From Hypsibius dujardini (taxonomy: Eukaryota > Tardigrada > Eutardigrada > Parachela > Hypsibiidae): a stretch of DNA of 32,771 nt. The stretch is taken from assembly GCA_001579985.1 (NCBI GenBank), contig LRSR01003541.1:1-32771 (forward strand), written 5' to 3'. This document shows, piece after piece, positions 10,208-18,416 of the stretch (positions within the stretch are counted from its first letter, which is position 1; every line of letters starts with the position of its first letter). Made by a program: the position numbers and the translations under genes. A model generated the notes under the pieces. That model ran no database searches, had not been told where the DNA came from, and saw only the letters and a program-made list of their open reading frames with translations.

Positions 10208-10230
10208 AATAGTACTACTGTAGTACTATT
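10208..10230. repeat. Perfect palindrome with one-base centre
   Basis: AATAGTACTAC and GTAGTACTATT are exact reverse complements around a single T. It lies about 180 bp downstream of the reductase A stop codon, probably in its 3' untranslated region. Confidence 0.75.
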
Positions 10231-10327
10231 CAATGGGCGTTTCTTATTTTCCAGTTTGAAAGTCCTTGTCTCCAAACATAATTGCCCATTTCTCGTGGCG
10301 TGTTCGGGAAACCAGCAGTTTAATAAG

Positions 10328-11143
10328 TACCGGGTTCGGGAATGCTTTTGAGACAGACTTAGAACCGTCATTTCTCGATCACTATTCATCCCACTGCTTC
10401 AAGTTTTTTTTTGTTACGACGCCTGTCCGTGTGAGCATCCACTACGGGCTAAAAAATTTAAGTGAATCTACACCCTGAAAAATGCCAGACAATAACCAGT
10501 GGCAGACCCGATCTCAATAATTGCTCAGGTCACATGCTCATTTGCTACCAAAAGAATAATTCGTTCCGGAAATGCATGTTCGCGACCAGTTTGGTATCAG
10601 TCTGCTCCTAAGGTGTTGGGCTGTCAAAAAAATTAAATTTGATTGAAACTTAAATGTGCGAAAAGACAAACTGAATCGGAAAAAATAGGAATCGAGATAT
10701 CACGATTTATGCAAGTTTGAGGAGTCATCAGGGTTGGAGCCTTCATAAAAAACCAACACTGTGATCGAAGTGAATTTGAGGGCAGATTAAGGCAGCTCAA
10801 GGCAGCTTAAGGCTGCTCAAGGCAGCTTAATATCAGGCCAGATTAATAGTTGTTTCTTATTTTTTTTATAAGAGGAAGCATGGCGCGCAAGAGCGATTTG
10901 TTGAAGTTTCACGCGAATAAATAATAATATTCCGTACTGCGCTGGGCCACAGACGATTTCCGCCGGAGTCCACAAAATATTACACAACAAGGCCGCAACG
11001 AGTTTTAGGACCCACTTATGAGCAGGCATTTTGTAGGCTATAGATGTAGAAAGAAGTTGGAGATTACATTTGTTCTTTAATGTGCACACTCTGCGCGCGT
11101 GGGCGTGGCAAAATTTGTCTCGAAAGCATTCCCGAACCCGGTA
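10328..11143. mobile_element. TA-flanked element with terminal inverted repeats (816 bp)
   Basis: Left end TACCGGGTTCGGGAATGCTT and right end, reverse-complemented, agree over about 26 bp with one mismatch before diverging. The sequence reads TA-CCGGG...CCCGG-TA, consistent with a TA target duplication of the Tc1/mariner type. The interior has no recognisable transposase, so it is either a non-autonomous or a decayed copy. Confidence 0.78.
10916..10921 (+). promoter_or_regulatory. Candidate poly(A) signal for reductase A
   Basis: First AATAAA on the plus strand after the stop codon at 10027. It lies inside the element 10328-11143, so the transcript's 3' end may depend on inserted DNA. An ATTAAA variant further upstream, near 10633, is also inside the element. 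Confidence 0.35.
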
Positions 11144-11510
11144 ATTGTTCTGCCTCAAGTCAAGGCGATATATGTACGAGACAGCTCGTATTCGCGTAAT
11201 CCGAGTAATTGAAAGTTTTCTTGGAAATCACGGAAAGAGGGCGTGGTTCCACCGTGGAGAAGCCTTACATACAACACACCGGTATTCCATCGGTCGGGGG
11301 GTTAGTTTGACAGTCCGCGAACAATTCGATTACGATCGCGACAGCTGATACCATCGTTCATGAACAATTCGCAATAGAGTTCTAGGGGGCATCGCGGTTG
11401 GGTGAAGACTCCCTGCTGCCACAATCAGTCATTAGAAGCCAACACTTTCTCTGACACAGGAATAAGAGATTTACAGAAGAAACCGTGCTTCATCTTAAAC
11501 TTCAACAATA

Positions 11511-13262
11511 ATGTTGATCCTTGAAAGGGAACTTTTCGAACAGTGCCTGGATTACTTAAGGCAGTATCAACCGTCTTCGTTACCGGTAAGGATTTCGAAT
11601 TTCGGTGAGGATTTCGGTTACATGTTACGGATGTTTGAGAACGAATTTACCGGACACTGTTTTTTAGATTTACTACTTGCTTTACGGGATATGTAACAAG
11701 AATCACCCGTGGAACGGAAGCGAATTCGTCGTTGATCAATGGCCAAACCCTAAGGCAATCGTGTGTCGGCCCATTGCGTCGCTGAAGAACGCACACAGAA
11801 GAGTATGTATCCCATTATGGAGAAACAACTGCATGCTCTGTTTCAATTAGTTTTGATATTTTATTTTCACAGGACCCTTCGGTTCGGCAGATTTGCTACA
11901 CCGTGACTGTTTGGTCTTGCGATCCCGAAAAATTAGAGCAACTACTATCGAAACCGAATATTCTACCTTGGAACAGGGAAATTATGTTTCACGGTATTGG
12001 TGGGGAATATTATGGCGCGATTGATCATACGGGTCCGTCCGTACATCGGTTCGTACTTTAGGTGTAAGTTGTCCGGGTGATCGAAACGCAGTGGAGAATG
12101 TCTGCCTTCGTGAAGGCGAACTGGACGTTGCCGCAGGAAACGGCTGCGAACAGGACTGCTGTGACGTTATGGAGCTGAGACCGGAAACATTGCGGCTATG
12201 TAGCTTGTAAGTGCTTTACGTTTCGACTTCTATTTGTAAATCTGCCTGTTTAGTAGCGTATTGTTTGTGCCCCTGTCTTCCACGCCACCTGTCCACCTGG
12301 CTGTCTTGTCAATTAGCCTGTCTGTCTGCTTGTCTGTCTGTATGACTGTATGTTCGTGTGTTTGTATGCCTGTGTGTCTGTATGTCTCTTAATAAACTTG
12401 TTTGTTTGTCTGTCTGTCTGTCGGTCTTCCTGTCTGTCTGTCTGTCTGTCTGTCTGTCGGTCTGCCTGCCTGCCTGCCTGTTTGTCTGTTGTTTGTCTAC
12501 ATGTGTGTATGTCCGTGTGTTTGTATGTCTGTGTGTCTGTACGTCTCTCAATAAATTTGTTTGTTTTTCTGTCCGTCCGTCGGTCTCGCCGTTCTTCATG
12601 TCTGCCTTTTATCTGCTTATTTCTGTCTCTCTGTCTACCTGCGAGTTTGTACTCCTGTATGTAACTGTCTTCCTCGCATACATTTCACTATTCGTAGAGA
12701 CGTGCCGGTAGGATTTACAGTTGGTTGTCTCCTGCCATGCCACGCCGCCCAAATCACCAAACAGTGGGCGTTCGGGGGCAATGAATCGACAAAGCATTTC
12801 CTGGAATTCGTGTTGAACCCCGACGAATTGGGATTTCCTTCAGCGGCGGTGTTCGACAGTTCCGGAAAGGCAGTTTCCTATATCCTATTTGAAGCAGAGG
12901 GAAACATGGCAATGGGCTACACGGGTAGGACGATCGTGATCCATATTCCATGTACGGATCGTACCGGTAACCAGGGCTTCCCTTTTTCTCCTGTTGCAGA
13001 CAAGGAATACAGAGGCAGAGGTTTTTTCCGCATCGTGAACTACGTCCTTGCAAAACAACTTTTTGATTCGGGCCGCCGAAACACCTACGTCCAAATCGCT
13101 CCCGGGAACAACGCTTCCAGGTCTACCTACATCAGTCTAGGAGCGGTCGACATTCCTGACTGGAAACAACACTGGGTCTTATATCGAGGACGAAAGGATA
13201 AGAGTGATCGTAGCTTCGTACCTGTGACCTTCAATTATTTGAATGAAGGCTTCACAAAGTAA
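11511..13262 (+). CDS. Glycine N-acyltransferase-like protein (6 exons)
   Basis: GLYAT family members transfer an acyl group from acyl-CoA to glycine or another amine; the C-terminal half is a GNAT fold. Exons 11511-11585, 11668-11802, 11873-11993, 12062-12206, 12698-12924 and 13000-13262 join in phase to 321 residues, close to vertebrate GLYAT (about 295). Recognisable blocks: the N-terminal NHPWNGSEFVVDQWPNPKAI (about 34-53), LDVPVGFTVG (about 159), QITKQWAFGGNE, then MGYTDKEYRGRGFF (about 231-244), whose RGRG is the expected acetyl-CoA phosphate-binding turn, followed by IAPGNNASRSTYISLG. The first AUG of exon 1 has a purine at -3. A Cys-rich linker near residues 113-146 (five Cys) is unlike what I know of the mammalian proteins. 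Intron 5 (75 nt) is in frame and stop-free. The acyl substrate cannot be told from sequence. Confidence 0.88.
12319..12640 (+). repeat. (CTGT)n-rich tract in GLYAT-like intron 4
   Basis: Degenerate CTGT/TGTG/TGCC tract occupying two thirds of the 491-bp intron 12207-12697. Two similar halves (about 12352-12420 and 12506-12575) share the string TCTCT/CAATAAA, suggesting an internal duplication. Confidence 0.88.
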
Positions 13263-13427
13263 CGTTCCTGGCATTTATGGGCCAACACTTGGTACAGACT
13301 GAGAGACACAAACTTGTCAGCAAAAAAAACGTCCCAACTTTCACTTAATTATTGAGTAATGAAATCATTACCACGACAAAAACAGAAGAAATTTCATATT
13401 GTATACCTAAAGTATATGTTATTCATT

Positions 13428-13706
13428 TACCGTATGCTCGCGATCTCAAGGGGCACTTTTCTGCCCTACCCGTAATTTTAACCAACCCGGGCCGGGCTTT
13501 TCAGTGCCGTTCACCAAATTACCACTGTAGGGATAAATATATACGGAAAAGCACAACTGTGCAATCAATCAATCGAGCACAACAAATAAACTTTACGAAA
13601 TCAGCCAATCAGAGAATAGTGAATCAGATTGAACGTTCAATCGAGTGCAGGGCCGTAACGAAGGAGGCGGGGCTTAGCTGTCCCTTGAGATCGCGAGCAT
13701 ACGGTA
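13428..13706. mobile_element. MITE-like element with 25-bp perfect inverted repeats
   Basis: The ends TACCGTATGCTCGCGATCTC (continuing AAGGG) are identical in reverse complement at 13682-13706, a 25-bp perfect terminal inverted repeat including TA. The interior (279 bp overall) has no gene. Perfect repeats suggest a recent insertion. It lies between the convergent GLYAT-like and LRAT-like genes, contains the first AATAAA after the former, and its right end overlaps the open frame of the latter. Confidence 0.85.
13585..13590 (+). promoter_or_regulatory. Candidate poly(A) signal for the GLYAT-like gene
   Basis: First AATAAA on the plus strand after the stop at 13262, about 320 bp downstream and inside the element 13428-13706. 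Confidence 0.4.
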
Positions 13707-14137
13707 CCGGTAGTCAGAACCGATACCCCGGGTGTATGCAATACGTTGACCATTGATAGGCTTTCCGTGACGGCACAACATCGTGAACTGTTCGCATTTA
13801 TTGCTCAGGAGATGGTACTTCGAAATTTGCTTTTCCTGGTCAGCCGGATACAGTTCCGCCCGCCGAACAATTTCTTCGCCGTTAAACGGCTCCACATGCA
13901 CTCCGTAAGACGACTGCCAGAACCATCGTTTCACCGTGTAGCCCTGGTCAGCCCAATTGTTGACGCCGTCCAGGGTGTCGCCGGCTTAATCAACGAAACG
14001 ATGCTTGTAAATGCGAAAGGCTATTAATCCAGAAAAGACCTTTTATTGAACTCACAGGCATATTTGAACTTGGAATCATTTTGTCTGTCTGGCCTGTCTG
14101 TGTGTCTGTCTGCCTGTCTGTGTGTCTGTCTGTGTGT

Positions 14138-14178
<41 letters not shown>

Positions 14179-14662
14179 TGTGTGTCTGTCTGTGTGTCTC
14201 ATAGCCATTTGTGTACTTGTCCAAGTGTGCGTTTGTTTGTTTACCTAACAGCACTCCTGCTACTGTATCTTTGTATCTGTTTGCTTGTTTGTTTGTCAGA
14301 ATAAAAAAGGAAGTAAATGAATCACATTCACCAGAAGACAATGTTTTGTCTTTGAAACAACTCGAGGGAGATTCCTCCAGACTAGTGAAGTGGATGATTC
14401 CGTTCTTGCCTTCACTCACGGCCCAGTGGTTCTTTTTCCCAACTGCTTCCGGGACGTCGAACTGACGTATATCTCTCGGTTGCACTAAGGCCAACAGACG
14501 TGTAACACTCATCGCTGGAGTGACTTTTTTCTCCTTTCTCGGAACCTCAATGTCAGCGGGCATCTGTTTCTCCTGAAGCTTTCTCGCGGCTAGTATCCCT
14601 ATAATATGGACCAACACTCCGCAAGCCAAGAATAAACGTTTGGGTGACCAAGGCCCGATTCT
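13674..14662 (-). CDS. LRAT/PLAAT-domain (H-REV107-type) protein, partly resolved
   Basis: LRAT-domain enzymes use a Cys-His pair for phospholipid thiol-hydrolysis or acyl transfer. Two exons are supported: 14662/14563-14332 and 13984-13674, joined in phase 1 across an intron 14331-13985 holding a CTGT/GTGT repeat. Taking the first in-frame AUG (14563) gives about 180 residues; the frame is open upstream to 14662 and encodes a hydrophobic LFLACGVLVHIIGILAA, so an N-terminal membrane exon may be joined. The catalytic His lies in KKNHWAV (His46) and the Cys in YHLLSNKCEQF (Cys141), matching the family NCEHF with E retained and H replaced by Q. The last ten residues (YRMLAISRDS) are encoded by the inverted repeat of the 13428-13706 element. 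An alternative model splices from 13727 to 13406-13345, skipping the element and adding a hydrophobic VFVVVMISLL tail. A non-coding first exon near 14890-14730 (donor GTAAGT) is possible. Confidence 0.68.
14083..14204. repeat. (CTGT)n and (GT)n tract in LRAT-like intron
   Basis: CTGT tract followed by a GT run (about 14143-14177) and more CTGT. Read on the coding strand of the LRAT-like gene it is ACAG/AC. Confidence 0.9.
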
Positions 14663-14890
14663 TCAGCAAGTCCAGAACGATCCAGTACGAGAGCAATAAA
14701 CACAGACAACTCAGGATTGGCTACTTACAAGTGCGATCTAAAGATGCCTGACAGTGGAAAGGTGGCAGCGCATTAATTCTGCTTGAAGAATCGTCCCAGA
14801 CAAAATGGCGAAGAGATGGCTCTCAAACTGGGAAAATGTGATGCCAGAGCGCATGGGTGGTGTTGTCACCGGTGCGGCCATCTGACAAAT

Positions 14891-15404
14891 TCTCAACGAA
14901 CGAAAGAACGAACGAAGTGACGTACTGTACGTAGAATCCCGCCCAGCAATTGCACTGATGGAGCAGCGCCACCTGTCGGGTTTACTGCATTTGCTCCGCA
15001 GAAGAGCATTTGCCACGCGCAGAGAAACATTTCGGCGCAAGACTGTCTACTGCGCGAAGACTACACACTTGGCAAAACCTTGCGCTGGCCGAATTATGCA
15101 TTTTAACTCGGGGATGTGTACAGCAGCCATGCAATGAACGAGTGTAATGGCTTAACTCGGTTAGCGCAAGGTTTTTGCCACGTGTTTAAATAATAACGGG
15201 ACGCTTGGTGCGATTCCGTTCTTCCAATTTCTTAATGTTTTGTGCTACCTTTTTAGCTTAGAAAGATTGCACTCCCAGTCATCCACTATTTAGAAATTAA
15301 GCTTCTACGGGTGAAAAGAGAAAGGTTTCTGCATCCGCATCTGCATTTGACCGTTATTCATCCATTCATCCATTCGTCCATTCGTCCATTCGTCCATTCT
15401 AATC
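14891..15404. promoter_or_regulatory. Divergent promoter region, LRAT-like / reductase B
   Basis: About 500 bp separates the 5' side of the minus-strand LRAT-like gene from the AUG of plus-strand reductase B. No TATA box was identified with confidence. The element 15063-15186 lies in the middle, and a CATTCGTC/CATTCATC microsatellite (about 15358-15399) directly precedes the reductase B start codon. Confidence 0.4.
15063..15186. mobile_element. MITE-like palindromic element, family 1, copy 2
   Basis: About 124 bp. Left arm TTGGCAAAACCTTGCGCTGG and right arm (reverse-complemented) GTGGCAAAAACCTTGCGCTA match the ends of copy 1 at 866-989, and both right halves carry CTTAACTCGGTTAGCG. Same length and boundaries at two unrelated sites indicate dispersal by transposition. 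Confidence 0.82.
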
Positions 15405-16970
15405 ATGGAGCCCCTGCTCAAGAACTTCCGGAATCTTTCCATCCCGGTCTTGTGGTCGATCCTCGGCACCAGCCAGGAGAAACAACTGCTCGATTTGATG
15501 GGGTTTGCAATGATTGCGACGGCCATCGTGGTGTATTTGGCTCTGAGTTTTTTCCCCGCGCCGTACGGTTAGTTTTGTCTGTTCATTCTTGACTACTGTC
15601 GATTGATTGATTGATTTGTCGAGTAAAACAATTTATTTTATTCATGATCGCATGGTAGCTTGATTGATTAGTTTTTGGATTAGTCTTTCAGATAAATCGC
15701 TAAAACTAATGGGATCGGTTTGGTATTATAGTTATCAATTGATTAATGCATTTTCCCAATTGCTAATGCGGATTTATTTTGCACGTACAGGTAGATATTC
15801 CACTGCCGCAGCTGGTCCGCAGATCGACTCGAAATTGGCTTGGATTGTTCAAGAAGCGCCCTCGCTGATCATCCCGATTTTGGTGTATTTCCTCATGGAT
15901 AACGGACGTCCCACTTTTGGTCGGTGAAACTTGACAGTTTTCCGCACTGTTCGACTGATTGATTTGTTGTTTTGCTGATCGATTGGCTGATTGATTGGCT
16001 GGTTAGCAGAAAATTTTTCGACCAAGACAGTTTTAATACCAGACAGTCGACATTTGTAATTTGTTTATTCATTGACGTTTTGGGATTCACTTTTTATAGA
16101 AGGCAAGATTTTGATTGGGCTCTTCGTACTGCATTATCTGCAACGCACCGTCATCTACGGTTCGCTCATTCGCGGAGGCAAGACTACCTCGCTCTCCACC
16201 GCCGCCCTTGCCTTCGTCTTTACCGCCTACAACGGTTACATGCAGTCACGCAGCCTGCTTCAGTTCCGCAAACTGGGAGAGGGATATACGACGGTTAATC
16301 ATCCTTTCTTCATCGCCGGGGTCGCGATCTTCGTTATTGGAATGGCCATCAATATCCACTCGGACTCCGTTCTTCGTGGGCTGCGGGCTGACGGTTCCCC
16401 CGGCTACAAAATCCCTCGCGGAGGCATGTTCGACTTCGTTTCTGCTGCAAACTACTTTGGAGAAATCGTGGAATGGTGAGTTGCCTTCAAAATATCATGT
16501 CTGTCTGTCTGTCTGTCTGTCCTGTTTGTCTGGCCTGTCTGTCTGTCTGTCTGTCTGTCTGTCTGCCTGTCTATCCGTTTGTTTGTGTGTCTGTTTATTT
16601 GTCTGTCTGTCTGCTTCTCTGTCTGTCTGTCTGTCTGTCATGCGGCTGGTTTTTAATTTGTTGGCATGCTGTCTGCCTCACTGTTCATGTCGTCTGGTGC
16701 GACTATTCACTTGTTCTGGGTTTTCCCATTAGGACCGGCTTTGCTATCGCCGCCGGGCAGTTGCAGGGATTGGCCTTCTTCATCTTTACGCTGGCCAATT
16801 TGGTGCCGCGCGCAATGGTTTGTCAGAGCCATTTCTTTACTGGTCTTATGTTTTGTGACAACTTAAAAATGTCATATTCTGTGTTTCAGACTCATCACGA
16901 TTGGTATCTGCAGAAGTTCCGCTCGGAATATCCGTTGGGACGCACTGCCATCCTGCCGTTCCTGATCTGA
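15405..16970 (+). CDS. Steroid 5-alpha-reductase family, paralogue B (5 exons)
   Basis: Membrane NADPH-dependent 3-oxo-5-alpha-steroid 4-dehydrogenase of the SRD5A1/2 type. Exons 15405-15567, 15791-15919, 16100-16475, 16733-16817, 16890-16970 join in phase to 277 residues, near the usual family length. Helix 1 is about residues 31-49; AWIVQEAP carries Gln75-Glu76, equivalent to Gln56-Glu57 of human SRD5A2; Tyr110 in LHYLQR matches its Tyr91. The NADPH-side blocks NIHSDSVLRGLR, GYKIPRGGMFDFVSAANYFG and GEIVEW are intact, and the C-terminus THHDWYLQKFRSEYP-L is canonical. It is therefore the likelier conventional enzyme of the pair. The donor after exon 2 (G|GTCGGT) is weak but is the one that keeps frame. 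The AUG context (AATCATGG) is good. Relative to paralogue A the last intron is shifted and the first two coding blocks are fused in one exon. Confidence 0.93.
16498..16640 (+). repeat. (CTGT)n microsatellite in reductase B intron 3
   Basis: CTGT tract with a few interruptions (CCTG, TTTG) lying just after the donor of the intron that follows GEIVEW, the same intron position as the tract at 9540-9708 in paralogue A. Confidence 0.92.
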
Positions 16971-17212
16971 ATTGTGGGGCAATGCAAAACTGAGTCCGGC
17001 TAATGATCCTCGAAGAGTTCTCATTCCCTTTGACTTGCAGTGGGTGCTACTGGTTGTGGTTGTTCCCTTGAACGGTTTTAGCCTCTCACGCCATTTTTTG
17101 TGTCATTGGACTGCCAGCTCCCTCGAAACGTGCATTTTTGGGCAGTATGATTATATTTTCATACCGCTCTGTTAGCCTTTTAAATTATTGTCGCGTGTAT
17201 TAACGCTTTCTA

Positions 17213-17357
17213 CAGTGTATGTCCTGAGATTCGAACGATGTCACAGTGTCGTTTCTACTTTACTGTCTCAAACTACAAAGTAGCAACGGCCGGCTCCGGG
17301 CAAACGCTTTGATGGAAATAAACTCACGTGACCGTTCGAATCTCAGGACGTTCACTG
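17213..17357. mobile_element. Tc1/mariner-like MITE (CAGTG ends, TA flanks)
   Basis: 145 bp. The left end CAGTGTATGTCCTGAGATTC and the reverse complement of the right end (CAGTGAACGTCCTGAGATTC) match over about 25 bp with two differences. TA flanks both sides. Ends beginning CAGTG with a TA duplication are typical of Tc1-type transposons. No coding capacity. Confidence 0.85.
17317..17322 (+). promoter_or_regulatory. Candidate poly(A) signal for reductase B
   Basis: First AATAAA after the stop at 16970, about 350 bp downstream and inside the element 17213-17357. Confidence 0.4.
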
Positions 17358-17935
17358 TAGTGAGATGCCAAATTTCATTGTTTGATATCGGTACTGCGCA
17401 GTTTTCGTAACACGGATTTGCAAATAACTGCTACCGAATACCGCTGCAGTTGTCCCGGCTTCATGTGGCCCTTTAAGATTCGCCTGACCAGCCGGCTCAT
17501 CAGCGAACAGTTCACCAGATGAGTCAAGAACTACCTACACCCAAATTTCGTTAGTCATGGTGGACATGAGAAGGTTAGGTTAGCACATAATGCTAGCGAA
17601 CATGAACTTACAAGGTGAAAAAAATGCAATCGTTCTGCTCCTTCGATTTCGGAAGTAAAAGGATATTATTTAACTTGAAAACTCGAGCCTGGAACTTCGT
17701 GCTCCAAGAATTCGCAGCTTCTTTTGCCGTTCGTGAAGATGAGAGTCGCGGCATGAGAGTCTGAGAAAACGAATCTAAGTTGAAGCGTGTTCCTATCTTG
17801 GCCGCATAATTAACCACCAATATTACTAGTGCATAACGAGACTCGCGTCTGTTCTTTCTCCACTTGACGCCTTCCAAGACTTCCATATTCCTCCGTTGTG
17901 GTGGTACAAACGGTAATTACTGCGTTAACGGAAAG

Positions 17936-18039
17936 GGTTCTCTCACAAGGTTCTCTCACAAAGTTCTCTCACAAGGTTCTCTCACAAGGTTCTCTCACAA
18001 GGTTCTCTCACAAGGTTCTCTCACAAGGTTCTCTCACTT
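17936..18039 (+). repeat. 13-bp minisatellite, eight copies
   Basis: Eight consecutive GGTTCTCTCACAA units, near-identical (one A/G change, and a CTT end in the last copy). The low divergence suggests recent expansion; it lies downstream of both convergent genes. Confidence 0.95.
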
Positions 18040-18416
18040 GCAACTTCACATCTGCACCACATGCACTGTCTTGTTCTCCTCTGAATCATCTCCGGTGATT
18101 AAAACATGAAAAATGTAAGTCATCAACAAATACAATCAGCTGCCGTGTGCGCGGTGGCACATCATAAAAATATCCCCACATCCCAGAGGGTTAGGGAAAA
18201 GGAAGACCAGTAAAATCAACCAGTAGAAAAGAAGCAGGCAGCAAATTAAAAAAGGACCCGTTCTCTGATACGGCGTTTCTTTTCTCCAGGATAAAAATCC
18301 CGCCACTCTTTGCTAATCAAGAGTGCGGGAAAATCTCGTAAACGAGTTTTTAAAATCAGTAAAAAGCTGAAATCGAAATCAATATATCTTGGGAGGGTTT
18401 CAGTGGTGGCGCATAT

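Larger units (their letters stand above)
10028..11510. other. Intergenic region, reductase A to GLYAT-like gene
   Basis: No gene is recognised. It holds a near-perfect 23-bp palindrome (10208-10230), a TA-flanked element with terminal inverted repeats (10328-11143), and a short AAGGCAGCTC/T repeat (about 10789-10830). The first AATAAA after reductase A (10916-10921) lies within the element. The remaining segment 11144-11510 shows no clear structure beyond being the presumed promoter and leader of the next gene. Confidence 0.6.
16971..18416. other. Intergenic region between convergent reductase B and RapGAP genes
   Basis: No gene is recognised in about 1.4 kb. It contains a TA-flanked palindromic element (17213-17357), a 13-bp minisatellite (17936-18039) and otherwise unique-looking sequence. 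I found no minus-strand AATAAA between 18417 and about 17400 for the RapGAP gene. Confidence 0.6.

Noticed and set aside
14738-15040. 100-residue minus-strand open frame (MAAPVTTPPMRSG...) upstream of the LRAT-like exons
   Set aside because: It ends in a stop before the only good donor, and no phase joins it to the next exon. It is kept only as a possible untranslated first exon.
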